64,000 bases of DNA, from positions 1 to 64,000 of the forward strand of contig CAZLCX010000001.1 in assembly GCA_964558325.1 (NCBI GenBank), given 5' to 3'. Shown piece after piece: positions 42,397-50,882 of the stretch (position 1 is its first letter; each line of letters starts with the position of its first letter). Below the pieces are notes generated by a model. That model saw only the letters and a program-made list of their open reading frames with translations. It had not been told where the DNA came from and searched no databases. A program made the position numbers and the translations under genes. Source of the DNA: Halonatronomonas sp964558325. Its GTDB lineage: Bacteria > Bacillota > Halanaerobiia > Halanaerobiales > Halarsenatibacteraceae.

Positions 42397-42666
42397 GGCC
42401 GTACTAGATGGGGTGGTAGCGGTACCCTGTAACCTGCAAGCCGCTATAGCAGGATCGATGGCCGTGCTGAGGGCTTCGCCTTTGGGGGTCTGGCCCTGAT
42501 AAGTGGTGTTGACAATTGGGTCTCACGCAATGAAGCTTTGCGAACCCCGTCAGGTCCGGGAGGAAGCAGCGGTAAGCAAATGTCTTCATGTGCCGTGAGG
42601 GTGCCTGGTTCGAGCTAACTGTCAGGGTAACGCCCTGGGGGAGAAGTTCAAAGCCGGTGTACGGCC
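42397..42666 (+). ncRNA. ffs: Signal recognition particle RNA, large Bacillus type
   Basis: About 270 nt. The ends GGCCGTAC and GTACGGCC close the long helix. The domain IV core that binds Ffh is clear around 42547-42577 (CAGGTCCGGGAGGAAGCAGC followed by GGTAAG). The 5' part has the Alu-like fold region (TGGGGTGGTAGC, GTAACC). A T run right after 42666 ends transcription. It lies between tRNA-Ser and dnaX, the usual Firmicutes position. Confidence 0.95.
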
Positions 42667-42694
42667 TATTTTTTTAAAATTAGGGAGGAGAAAA

Positions 42695-44617
42695 ATGGCT
42701 TTTCTCTCACTTTATCGAAAATATCGACCTAAAAAGTTTTCAGATCTTGTAGGTCAGGAACAGGTCGTTCAAACTTTAAAAAATTCTATTAAGTTTGAGC
42801 GAATTTCTCATGCCTACCTATTTGCAGGTCCCAGGGGTACCGGGAAGACTTCGACTGCCAAGGTTTATGCCAGGGCTTTAAACTGCCTGGAAGATGATGG
42901 GATTGAGCCCTGCGGTCACTGTGAGAACTGCAAGAGAATTGATAATGATCAGTCCATGGATTTAATTGAGATTGATGCAGCCTCCAATCGGGGTATTGAA
43001 GCCATTAGAGAATTAAGGGAGAAGGTTAAATTTTATCCTGGTGAAGGCCGCTATAAGATTTATATTATTGATGAGGTTCATATGCTTACCAATCAGGCCT
43101 TTAATGCCCTCTTAAAGACTTTAGAGGAGCCCCCTGAGAATGTTATCTTTATTCTGGCTACAACTGAGCCCCATAAGGTTATACCGACGATTCTATCCCG
43201 CTGTCAGCGCTTTGATTTTTCACTTTTAACCCAGCAGGAGATTGCCGGCCGCCTTAAATATATTTGTCAGGAAGAGGATATTGAGTATGAAAAAGAAGCT
43301 TTAAATTTAATTGCCTATAGCTCCAGTGGGGGAATGCGGGATGCTATCAGTCTTTTAGACCAGGCTATTTCCTATTCCAGCAAGGAAATTTCTTTAGACC
43401 AGATTGAGGAGATGTTAGGCAGGGTTAAAGTTAAGACCCTTTCGAGATTTGTTAATTATTTAGCTGAAAATGATACTGCCAGTGTCATTGAGCTTTCAGG
43501 TCAGCTCCAGTCTGCAGGCAGGACAGTTGGCCGGATAGTTTCTGATTTAATCGATTACTGCCGCCAGTTGATGTTGATAGCAAATGGCAGCCCTAAACTG
43601 GCCTATCGAGGGATTGATTCTGGAAGGAAAAATTTATTGGAAAATGATGCTCAGTTATTTTCAGCGGCAGAGATAAATTATATAGTTTCTAAGTTGACTG
43701 AACTTGATGGAGAACTCAGATATGCTGAACGACCGGATATCTTACTGGAACTTACTTTAGTTAGATTAACTGACCCGGCAGCAGATGAGAGTAGAGCCGG
43801 TCTGGCCAGGCGCTTGACTAAACTCGAGGATAAGTTGGCTGAAATTGAAACCGGCCAGGGAACTTCTTTTGCCGATAATAAGGAGACTTCTTCAGATACG
43901 AGAGAAGCTGTTCAGGCAGAGGCTAGAGAAAAAACAATAGAGCCTGAGACTGAAGCAGGCAAAGCTGCTGAATCAGTTAGTAAGGATAAATCTACTGAGA
44001 AAGTAGCACAGACTAACCAAAAACAGTCTGCTTCTGAACAAATAGCTGATGAATCTGATAAAATAGAAGATAGGAGAACAGTTTCTGAAGAAAAAGAGAT
44101 GGCTGATAGCCCTCAAAGTTCTGAAAGCCGACCTATTCCAGAAAAGACCTGGCAGAAGATCTTAAATGATATCAGGGATGAGGATGTTCGAACTCATGCC
44201 ATGGTTAAAGAGAGCCAGATACCGTTAAAGGAAGGCAATAAACTTAAATTTATATTTCCCAGGGACAAACAGTTCCATTATCAACAGGCTGATAAGAAGT
44301 CTGCTCTTATAGAAAGAGTTGTTAATCAACTTGCCAGCGACAGTTTAAGGATAGAGCTTGAAATTGAAGGCGATGGTAATAGTGATACTGGAAATGATAG
44401 CGAGAATCGTTCTGGAAATTTTAGTAAAGAGGAAAATTCTTCGCAGAAGAGTTCAGGCAGAAATTCTCAGGAAGAATTTCCTCTATTAAGAGAGGCCCAA
44501 AAGGTTTTTGGAGGAAGAATTATAAAAGTCTCAGATGAGATGATTTCTAAATTTGAAGGAGGTAATAATAATGAACATGAAGAAAATGATGCAGCAGGCG
44601 CAACAGATGCAGGCTAA
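42695..44617 (+). CDS. dnaX: DNA polymerase III subunits gamma/tau
   Basis: Clamp-loader ATPase of the replisome. The N-terminus 'FLSLYRKYRPKKFSDLVGQE' is diagnostic; Walker A 'GPRGTGKTSTAK', the zinc module 'CGHCENCKRID', and the DExx and SRC motifs 'IIDEVHML' and 'ILSRCQRFDF' follow. Residues about 365-480 form a low-complexity Glu/Ser/Lys linker, then a tau-like C-terminal domain. The length of 640 residues fits full tau. I see no evident programmed frameshift site. The ybaB start lies inside its last 47 bases, so dnaX-ybaB-recR is one operon. Confidence 0.97.
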   Translation: MAFLSLYRKYRPKKFSDLVGQEQVVQTLKNSIKFERISHAYLFAGPRGTGKTSTAKVYARALNCLEDDGIEPCGHCENCKRIDNDQSMDLIEIDAASNRGIEAIRELREKVKFYPGEGRYKIYIIDEVHMLTNQAFNALLKTLEEPPENVIFILATTEPHKVIPTILSRCQRFDFSLLTQQEIAGRLKYICQEEDIEYEKEALNLIAYSSSGGMRDAISLLDQAISYSSKEISLDQIEEMLGRVKVKTLSRFVNYLAENDTASVIELSGQLQSAGRTVGRIVSDLIDYCRQLMLIANGSPKLAYRGIDSGRKNLLENDAQLFSAAEINYIVSKLTELDGELRYAERPDILLELTLVRLTDPAADESRAGLARRLTKLEDKLAEIETGQGTSFADNKETSSDTREAVQAEAREKTIEPETEAGKAAESVSKDKSTEKVAQTNQKQSASEQIADESDKIEDRRTVSEEKEMADSPQSSESRPIPEKTWQKILNDIRDEDVRTHAMVKESQIPLKEGNKLKFIFPRDKQFHYQQADKKSALIERVVNQLASDSLRIELEIEGDGNSDTGNDSENRSGNFSKEENSSQKSSGRNSQEEFPLLREAQKVFGGRIIKVSDEMISKFEGGNNNEHEENDAAGATDAG

Positions 44618-44879
44618 AATGGAGAAGATGCAGGAAGAACTGGAGGATAGAACTGTTGAGGCAACTTCCGGTGGTGGGGTTGTTAAAGTAGTTGTTAATG
44701 GTAAGTTTCAGGTGCTGGATTTAGAGATAGACCCAGATGCAGTTGACCCTGATGATGTCGAGATGCTTGAAGATTTGGTGCTGGCAGCTATTAATGAAGG
44801 TATGAGAAATGTCCAGGATATGATCAATGACGAAATGGGCGATCTTACCGGAGGAATGAATCTACCGGGGATGTTTTAA
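44571..44879 (+). CDS. YbaB/EbfC family nucleoid-associated protein
   Basis: A 102-residue DNA-binding dimer. Met/Gln-rich N-terminus 'MNMKKMMQQAQQMQAKMEK', then 'VEATSGGGVVKVVVNGKFQVLDLEI' and a C-terminal helix ending 'GGMNLPGMF', all typical of YbaB. The start is the ATG at 44571 after AAGGAGG; it overlaps dnaX by 47 bases. recR begins right after its stop. Confidence 0.95.
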   Translation: MNMKKMMQQAQQMQAKMEKMQEELEDRTVEATSGGGVVKVVVNGKFQVLDLEIDPDAVDPDDVEMLEDLVLAAINEGMRNVQDMINDEMGDLTGGMNLPGMF

Positions 44880-45479
44880 ATGTATCGCTATCCGAGAGCA
44901 TTTAATCGGCTTAAGGCCGAGCTAGAAAAACTGCCTGGGATAGGCAGCAGGACTGCCACCAGGCTTAGTTTTCATCTTTTAGAGAAACAGCAGGATGACC
45001 TGGAGGAATTGGCCCAGGCAATTACTTCAATTAAAAAGGATATTCAGTTCTGCCAGGAATGTCACAACTTAACATCTGAGGAGCTCTGTTCAATCTGTCA
45101 GCAGAAAGACAGGAATACAGATATAATCTGTGTTGTGGAGAGTCCTGGAGATGTGATTGCAATGGAAAAGACTGGAGAATTTAGAGGAGTCTATCATGTC
45201 CTCCATGGTTTGATCTCTCCTCTGGATAATATTGGACCTGAAGAATTGAGCCTGGATAATTTAGAGGAAAGAATTAAAAAATTTAATACTAAAGAAGTTA
45301 TTATTGCAACAGACCCCAGTGCTGAAGGTGATGCTACTGCTTTATATTTGCAGAAGAAGTTAGCAGATCTGGATGTTAAATTGTCGAGACTTGCCCAGGG
45401 ATTACCTGCCGGTGGGGATCTTGAGTATGCTGACGAAGTTACTCTTTCCAGGTCTCTGGCTGGACGCCAGGAACTCTAA
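44880..45479 (+). CDS. recR: Recombination protein RecR
   Basis: RecFOR-pathway repair protein. It shows the HhH motif 'LEKLPGIGSRTATRLSFHLL', the zinc finger 'CQECHNLTSEELCSIC' and the Toprim domain 'ICVVESPGDVIAMEKTGEFRGVYHVLHG'. The length of 199 residues is standard. It starts on the base after the ybaB stop and ends the operon at a hairpin. Confidence 0.97.
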   Translation: MYRYPRAFNRLKAELEKLPGIGSRTATRLSFHLLEKQQDDLEELAQAITSIKKDIQFCQECHNLTSEELCSICQQKDRNTDIICVVESPGDVIAMEKTGEFRGVYHVLHGLISPLDNIGPEELSLDNLEERIKKFNTKEVIIATDPSAEGDATALYLQKKLADLDVKLSRLAQGLPAGGDLEYADEVTLSRSLAGRQEL

Positions 45480-45490
45480 TAGAAATTTAA

Positions 45491-45518
45491 CCCTATTCTG
45501 GTTGATGCCAGGATAGGG
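45491..45518 (+). terminator. Terminator after recR
   Basis: CCCTATTCTGG pairs with CCAGGATAGGG (one G-T pair) around a 6-base loop, followed by ATTTTAAATTT. Confidence 0.7.
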
Positions 45519-45647
45519 ATTTTAAATTTAATTTGCAAAGTCTGGTTATTTACCTGGCTGATTTGATAGGATATAGTTGGAGATAGGATATTGAGTCATA
45601 ATCCAATCAGCCTAAGTTAGATATTTAGTTGTTGATTTTAATTGATA

Positions 45648-45790
45648 GCTCTATCTCGGGGTTGTCTCGGAGCAATCCTGGAGAAAAGCTGGAGGATTCC
45701 CGAAGCAATTCCGGAGAATTCCCGAAGCAATCCCGGAGAATTCCCGAAGCAATCCCGGAGAAAAGCCGGAGCATAACTGGAGGATTTTTA
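45648..45790. repeat. Tandem array of thirteen 11-bp units, GAGnAnnnCCG-like
   Basis: Thirteen consecutive 11-base units from 45648. The middle alternates GAGAATTCCCG and AAGCAATCCCG, giving a 22-base higher-order unit; the edge units (GCTCTATCTCG, GGGTTGTCTCG, GAGCATAACTG) are more diverged. The register never slips. It is GC-richer than the flanks. Confidence 0.85.
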
Positions 45791-45807
45791 TCCTGGCTCA
45801 GGACTAA

Positions 45808-45907
45808 NNNNNNNNNNNNNNNNNNNNNNNNNNNNNNNNNNNNNNNNNNNNNNNNNNNNNNNNNNNNNNNNNNNNNNNNNNNNNNNNNNNNNNNNNNNNN
45901 NNNNNNN
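45808..45907. other. Assembly gap of 100 N with identical 55-bp edges
   Basis: The 55 bases before the gap (45753-45807) are identical to the 55 bases after it (45908-45962). This is what contig ends sharing one k-mer would look like, so the N run may stand for no missing DNA, or for collapsed repeat copies. Confidence 0.85.
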
Positions 45908-46006
45908 TCCCGGAGAAAAGCCGGAGCATAACTGGAGGATTTTTATCCTGGCTCAGGACTAATTTTGGAGGGGAAAATTTTTATTGGCTGGGAGCTGGGG
46001 TGGTTA

Positions 46007-46105
46007 GATCGTATTTAGACCGAAGTTAGACCGAAATTAAACCGAAGCCAGACCGAAAAATGACCGTATCTTAAGCGGATTTTAACTGGATAAAAACTGA
46101 ACCTT
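46007..46105. repeat. Tandem array of nine 11-bp units, GACCGAA core
   Basis: Nine 11-base units in one register: GATCGTATTTA, GACCGAAGTTA, GACCGAAATTA, AACCGAAGCCA, GACCGAAAAAT, GACCGTATCTT, then three diverging ones (AAGCGGATTTT, AACTGGATAAA, AACTGAACCTT). The consensus differs from the array at 45648 although both lie in the same intergenic region. Confidence 0.8.
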
Positions 46106-46143
46106 TATAAGAGAAAATTAGAGCCAATTAAATAGAAATTAGT

Positions 46144-46181
46144 AATCTCGACTGGATTAAAAGCCCAGCCGAGATTTTTTA
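46144..46181 (+). terminator. Terminator-like hairpin before the DUF362 gene end
   Basis: AATCTCG (46144-46150) pairs with CGAGATT, with an inner CTGG/CCAG stem and one mismatch, followed by a T run on the plus strand. It may serve both directions. Confidence 0.65.
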
Positions 46182-46188
46182 TTTGTGA

Positions 46189-47307
46189 TTAAATTTTAAT
46201 TAATTGGTAATCTCTAGTGCCCAGGCCTAACTCTTCTGCATATTCGATCTGCCTTACCCCGCCATCAGTTGAAGGATGGACCAGTTTGAATTTGTTTTTG
46301 CCTCTGGCAGATCCTTCATCCTCTGGTATAGCAGTTCCAGATAGGGCTTCTGCTTCAACAGTTAGATCTAATGAAGCCTGCTCCAGGGCTACCGGGTCTT
46401 TGCTGGCCAGGATTCCCTGATCCCTGATTAATGGCTGATCGCTCCAGGGGGAGCAGTCACAGTCAGGGGTAATATTGTTGACGAAGTTGACATACCCGGC
46501 TTTATTATCAATGGCTTTAAGGACACCGGCGGTGAATTCAACCTGGCGTTCCTGGACTTCCTTGCTGCCGCCCTCCCATTGAATTGAGATAGCTTCAGTT
46601 GGGCAGGTTACAACACATTCACCGCAGCCGATACATTTTTCTTTTATGATAAAACTGGCATCGTCATTGATTTCAATGGCATCTTCCGGGCAGTAGAGGA
46701 CACATTCTTTACATTTAATGCAGTGTTTTTCTGTAATCGAAGGTTTGACAGTGGAATGCATCATCTGTTTGCCGCTCCGGCTGCCAAGTCCCATTCCAAT
46801 ATTTTTAAAGGTGCCGCCAAAACCTGTTAATAGATGGCCTTTAAAGTGGGCCAGGCTGATCATGCCATCAGCATTACAGATTTCGCTACCGATTTTAACA
46901 TAATCAAAATGTTTAAAGTTAACTTCAATCTCAAGATATGACTTGCCGTTAATGCCATCTGCAATTATTAAGGGAGCACCTACCGTACTGTAACCAAAGC
47001 CATTTTTGTGGGCAGTATGTAAATGATCAACACTATTTGCCCGTTCTCCGACATAAAGGGTGTTGGCATCAGTTAAGAAGGGCTTGCCACCGACTTCTTT
47101 AATAGCTTCTACAATTCTCCTGGTGTAGATAGGCCTGATAAAGGCTGTATTTCCGATCTCTCCAAAATGCTGTTTGATTCCGATCAGTTCATCTTCATCG
47201 ATTAAATCATCAAAACCTGCCCTTTTGAATAATTTGTACAATTTTTCAATCATACTCTGGTTTTTCTTATTTGCCCTGGTTGATGCATAAAAGACTTTTG
47301 AACTCAT
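46189..47307 (-). CDS. DUF362 domain protein with 2[4Fe-4S] ferredoxin motifs
   Basis: A 372-residue protein of the DUF362 family fused to ferredoxin motifs 'CIKCKECVLYCPEDAI' and 'CIGCGECVVTCPTEAI' near the middle. N-terminal features are 'IGIKQHFGEIGNTAFIRPIYTRRIV' and 'GFGYSTVGAPLIIADG'. These proteins are common in anaerobes; their role is not settled. AGGAGG precedes the ATG, and the upstream region is cut by an N gap 25 bases away. Confidence 0.87.
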   Translation of the reverse strand: MSSKVFYASTRANKKNQSMIEKLYKLFKRAGFDDLIDEDELIGIKQHFGEIGNTAFIRPIYTRRIVEAIKEVGGKPFLTDANTLYVGERANSVDHLHTAHKNGFGYSTVGAPLIIADGINGKSYLEIEVNFKHFDYVKIGSEICNADGMISLAHFKGHLLTGFGGTFKNIGMGLGSRSGKQMMHSTVKPSITEKHCIKCKECVLYCPEDAIEINDDASFIIKEKCIGCGECVVTCPTEAISIQWEGGSKEVQERQVEFTAGVLKAIDNKAGYVNFVNNITPDCDCSPWSDQPLIRDQGILASKDPVALEQASLDLTVEAEALSGTAIPEDEGSARGKNKFKLVHPSTDGGVRQIEYAEELGLGTRDYQLIKI

Positions 47308-47332
47308 AATATTTATGATACCTCCTGTATAT

Positions 47333-47432
47333 NNNNNNNNNNNNNNNNNNNNNNNNNNNNNNNNNNNNNNNNNNNNNNNNNNNNNNNNNNNNNNNNNNNN
47401 NNNNNNNNNNNNNNNNNNNNNNNNNNNNNNNN
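47333..47432. other. Assembly gap of 100 N
   Basis: Fixed-size N run. Unlike the gap at 45808, its edges share no visible identity, so real sequence is probably missing. Confidence 0.9.
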
Positions 47433-47542
47433 TTTTTGATAATAATTGCCGACTAATTTGAAAATTATAATTTTATTTCAGGTATTCTTTCTATTTGCCT
47501 AGAATATAGACGATTATCATGGTTATTAAATCGCTGATTATC

Positions 47543-47571
47543 TTGACAGCTGTCGAAAAATCTGTTAAACT
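47543..47571 (+). promoter_or_regulatory. Promoter of guaB
   Basis: TTGACA at 47543-47548 and TAAACT at 47566-47571 with a 17-base spacer. The roughly 65-base leader shows no purine riboswitch core. Confidence 0.65.
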
Positions 47572-47641
47572 AGATCAAATATTATGTTGCGGCTAGAACA
47601 AGTTTTATTTAAAAGGCGAAAAACTTTTAGGAGGTTTTTTA

Positions 47642-49114
47642 ATGTACTCACGAGAGGAAAAAATACTGGGTGAAGCTTTGACTTTCGATGATATTCTTTT
47701 AGTGCCATCCTATTCAGAGGTTGTCCCTGCTGCTGTTTCAACAGATTCAGATTTAACTGAAAATATCAGTTTAAAGGTGCCTATACTGAGTGCTGCCATG
47801 GATACAGTAACTAATTCAGATATGGCGATTGCCATGGCCAGGGAAGGCGGCCTGGGAATTGTCCATAAGAATATGAGCCCTAACGAACAGGCTGCTGAGA
47901 TCGACCGGGTGAAACGTTCAGAGAGCGGAGTTATTATCGATCCCTTTTATCTAGGGCCAGATGATTTAATTAAAGAGGCAGAGAATCTGATGTCCAGATT
48001 TAGAATTTCCGGGGTCCCAATTGTTGATGAGGATAAGAAGCTGGTCGGGATCTTGACCAATCGGGACTTAAGATTTATCGAAGATTATGACCGACCTATC
48101 TCTGAGGTTATGACCTCTGAAGATTTGGTGACCGGTCCCATAGATGCGACCTTAGAGACAGCTAAAAAATTATTGCAGGAGCATAAGATAGAGAAGCTAC
48201 CACTGGTCGATGATGATGATGTTTTAATGGGTCTGATCACAATCAAGGATATCGAGAAGGCCAAGAAATATCCTGATGCAACCAAGGACAGGAATGGAAG
48301 GCTCCAGGTAGGTGCTGCTGTTGGTGTCGGAGATGGGGAGTTTGCCAGGGTTGAAAAGTTAATCGAGGCAGAAGTTGATTTGATTGTAATCGATACCGCC
48401 CATGGCCATTCTTCAGGGGTGATTGAGATGGTTAAAAGGGTTAAGAGCAATTACCCGGAGGTTGATCTGATGGCAGGGAATGTGGCTACCTCAGAGGCTA
48501 CTGAGGCTTTATTTGCTGCCGGGGCAGATATCGTTAAGGTTGGTATCGGTCCAGGTTCTATCTGTACAACCAGGGTTGTTGCCGGCGTTGGTGTGCCCCA
48601 GATTTCAGCTGTCATGAATGCAGCCAGTATCGCCCATAAATATGATAAAACGATAATTGCTGATGGTGGTATTAAGTATTCCGGTGATATTGTTAAGGCG
48701 ATTGCTGCCGGAGCCGATGCAGTTATGGTTGGAAGTATTCTGGCAGGTACTGAAGAGAGTCCTGGTCAGAAGGAGATTTATAAAGGCCGGAGCTTTAAGG
48801 TTTATCGGGGTATGGGCTCAATTGAAGCTATGAAAAAGGGCAGTAAGGACAGATATTTTCAGGCTGAAGCTGAAGCTGAGAAACTTGTTCCTGAAGGGGT
48901 TGAGGGCAGAGTTCCATTTAAAGGACCTCTCTCTGATACACTTTATCAATTGGCCGGTGGGCTCCGCTCAGGAATGGGTTATTGTGGCGCTAAAGATATC
49001 GATAGTTTGAAGCGTGAGGGTAAATTTATTAAAATTACAGCGGCTGGTTTAAAAGAGAGCCATCCCCATGATGTTAATATTACAAGAGAAGCCCCAAATT
49101 ATAGTGTAGATTAG
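47642..49114 (+). CDS. guaB: IMP dehydrogenase
   Basis: Oxidises IMP to XMP, the committed step to GMP. The 490-residue enzyme has 'EALTFDDILLVPSYSEVVP' at the N-terminus, two CBS domains at about residues 95-210, the catalytic Cys loop 'GPGSICTTRVVAGVGVPQ', and 'YRGMGSIEAM'. AGGAGG precedes the ATG. It is a single gene with its own promoter. Confidence 0.98.
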   Translation: MYSREEKILGEALTFDDILLVPSYSEVVPAAVSTDSDLTENISLKVPILSAAMDTVTNSDMAIAMAREGGLGIVHKNMSPNEQAAEIDRVKRSESGVIIDPFYLGPDDLIKEAENLMSRFRISGVPIVDEDKKLVGILTNRDLRFIEDYDRPISEVMTSEDLVTGPIDATLETAKKLLQEHKIEKLPLVDDDDVLMGLITIKDIEKAKKYPDATKDRNGRLQVGAAVGVGDGEFARVEKLIEAEVDLIVIDTAHGHSSGVIEMVKRVKSNYPEVDLMAGNVATSEATEALFAAGADIVKVGIGPGSICTTRVVAGVGVPQISAVMNAASIAHKYDKTIIADGGIKYSGDIVKAIAAGADAVMVGSILAGTEESPGQKEIYKGRSFKVYRGMGSIEAMKKGSKDRYFQAEAEAEKLVPEGVEGRVPFKGPLSDTLYQLAGGLRSGMGYCGAKDIDSLKREGKFIKITAAGLKESHPHDVNITREAPNYSVD

Positions 49115-49215
49115 ATTGTATTCTATTTAACTGTAAATGATCAGCTCTAAAGTTAAGCTATAATATAGTGTGATAAAAATATTCCAATGGATATAGTTTG
49201 AGGGGGTTATCTTAA

Positions 49216-50157
49216 GTGGAAGAGAAAGAAACAAAAAAGAATCTAAAAGATGTTGTAATTATTGGAGCAGGACCAGCAGGCCTAACAGCTGCAATTTATA
49301 CTGGAAGAGCAGGTCATAAGCCTGTTGTAATTGGTGGAGAGCAGCCTGGAGGCCAGATTATAAATAGCAGTACCCTGGATAATTTTCCAGGGTTTCCAGA
49401 AGGAATTTCTGGACCGGATTTTGGCCAGAAAATGATTGAACAGGCAAGTAGGTTTGAGGTTGATCTTGATTTTGATATTGTCGAAGAAGTTGATTTATCA
49501 AAAAGGCCTTATAGGATTGATACAACTTTAGAGACTTATTATGCCAAGACTATTATCATCGCAACAGGGGCCAAGCCAAGACAGCTTGGATTGCCTAATG
49601 AGAACAAATTGATCGGTAGCGGTGTCTCCTATTGTGCAACCTGTGATGGAGCACTTTATAGAGATAAAGTAGTTGCAGTTGTTGGTGGCGGAGATGTTGC
49701 CTTAGAAGAAGCTGATTTTTTAACAAGATTTGCTAAAAAGGTATATTTAATTCACAGGAGAGATGAATTTAGAGGTTCTGAGATTTTGGCAAGAAAAGTT
49801 AGAGAAAATCCTGATATAGAATGTCTATGTAGCAATGAAATTGAAGAGTTACTAGAGGATAAAAGTGGGCTTTCTGGAATTAGAGTCTTCGATAAAAAGC
49901 AGGGTAAGTCAGAGGTATTAGATAATGTTGACGGCATCTTTATCGCGATTGGTTATATCCCAAATAATAGTTTGTTTGAAGGAAAATTAAAGCTAAATGA
50001 TGCTGGTTATATTATTACAAATGATAAACAGGAAACAAATCTTCCAGGTGTTTATGCCGCTGGTGATATCCAGGATCAGAGGTATCAACAGGTGATTACC
50101 GCTGCAGGAAGTGGAGCTAAAGCAGCGATGGAATTAGACGCATATTTGAACGAATAA
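49216..50157 (+). CDS. trxB: Thioredoxin reductase
   Basis: FAD enzyme passing electrons from NADPH (or ferredoxin in some anaerobes) to thioredoxin. FAD motif 'VIIGAGPAGLTAAIYTGRAG', redox-active 'CATCDGALY', nucleotide motif 'VVGGGDVALEEADFLT' and C-terminal 'GVYAAGDIQDQRYQQVITAAGSG' are all present. The length of 313 residues is standard. The start is a GTG after GGGGG. A terminator follows. Confidence 0.96.
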   Translation: MEEKETKKNLKDVVIIGAGPAGLTAAIYTGRAGHKPVVIGGEQPGGQIINSSTLDNFPGFPEGISGPDFGQKMIEQASRFEVDLDFDIVEEVDLSKRPYRIDTTLETYYAKTIIIATGAKPRQLGLPNENKLIGSGVSYCATCDGALYRDKVVAVVGGGDVALEEADFLTRFAKKVYLIHRRDEFRGSEILARKVRENPDIECLCSNEIEELLEDKSGLSGIRVFDKKQGKSEVLDNVDGIFIAIGYIPNNSLFEGKLKLNDAGYIITNDKQETNLPGVYAAGDIQDQRYQQVITAAGSGAKAAMELDAYLNE

Positions 50158-50172
50158 AAAAGTTATTTTTAT

Positions 50173-50197
50173 GGGTGCCAGGAGGCACCCTTTTTTT
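50173..50197 (+). terminator. Terminator after trxB
   Basis: GGGTGCC pairs with GGCACCC around a 4-base loop, followed by seven T. Confidence 0.85.
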
Positions 50198-50257
50198 GTT
50201 TTTAATATTGTGGTATCATTAACTTAATAACTGTATTTGAGAGGGGCACTTTTAACG

Positions 50258-50881
50258 ATGTCTGGATTATTTATAACACTTGAAGGTCTTGAGGGCTCAG
50301 GTAAGACTACCCAGCAAAGACAGGTTGTTAGAAATTTAAGGGATAGAGGTTTAGATGTTATCCTTACCAGAGAGCCAGGTGCTACAAGACTTGGCAAAAA
50401 AATTAGGCAGCTTTTACTTGACCCGGATTGGGATGAGATGACTCCTAGAGCAGAGATTCTTTTATTTGCTGCTGATAGGGCCCAGCACGTTGAGGAGATT
50501 GTAAAGCCTGCCTTAAAAAAGGGTAAAATAGTTATATCTGATAGATATTTTGATTCTAACCTTGCCTATCAGGGCTATGGCCGGGGCCTGGATATTGAGA
50601 TGGTTAGAAAAATTAATCTCTGGGCTGTTGACTATCTCAAACCGGATTTAACTTTCTTTTTAGATCTGCCAGTAGAAGTTGGGCTGGCCAGGGCCAGAGC
50701 CCAAACAGCAGATAAATTAGGAGATAGATTGGAACGGGAAGAACTTAATTTTTATCAGCAGATTCGAGCTGGTTATTTAGAACTTGCTAAAGAATCAGAG
50801 CGATTTAGGGTTATAGATGCTAATAGAAAAATAGAAGAAGTTAATTCTGAAATTCTGCAGGAAATTGAGGGGATGATATAA
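50258..50881 (+). CDS. tmk: Thymidylate kinase
   Basis: Phosphorylates dTMP to dTDP. The P-loop is 'FITLEGLEGSGKTTQQ', followed by 'TREPGATRLGKKIRQLLL' (DR/E-P-G motif) and the LID region. The 207-residue length fits. I chose the ATG at 50258, which opens the usual 'GLFITLEG' N-terminus; GAGAGGGG lies about ten bases upstream. First gene of the conserved tmk-darA-holB-ricT-yabA-rsmI-metG block. Confidence 0.96.
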   Translation: MSGLFITLEGLEGSGKTTQQRQVVRNLRDRGLDVILTREPGATRLGKKIRQLLLDPDWDEMTPRAEILLFAADRAQHVEEIVKPALKKGKIVISDRYFDSNLAYQGYGRGLDIEMVRKINLWAVDYLKPDLTFFLDLPVEVGLARARAQTADKLGDRLEREELNFYQQIRAGYLELAKESERFRVIDANRKIEEVNSEILQEIEGMI

Positions 50882-50882
50882 G

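Larger units (their letters stand above)
45480..46188. other. Gene-free region (709 bp) with repeats and an assembly gap
   Basis: Between recR and the minus-strand DUF362 gene. It holds the recR terminator, two large 11-bp-phased arrays (45648-45790 and 46007-46105), a 100-N gap, and a terminator at 46144-46181. An open frame crossing the gap is repeat DNA, not a gene. No RNA gene is recognised. Confidence 0.7.
47308..47641. other. Divergent intergenic region (334 bp) with a 100-N gap
   Basis: Separates the DUF362 gene from guaB. Ns fill 47333-47432. The known part holds the guaB promoter and ribosome binding site; nothing else is recognised. The DUF362 promoter probably falls in the gap. 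Confidence 0.7.

Noticed and set aside
42695..44617. Programmed frameshift in dnaX producing a short gamma form
   Set aside because: No convincing slippery heptamer with a downstream hairpin and close stop was found by eye; the gene reads through as full-length tau.
45629..45931. Open frame of 100 codons running through the repeat array and the N gap
   Set aside because: It consists of 11-bp repeat DNA plus Ns, has no ribosome binding site, and its apparent length depends on the arbitrary gap size.
47571..47641. Purine riboswitch in the guaB leader
   Set aside because: The leader is only about 65 bases and lacks the conserved purine aptamer core.
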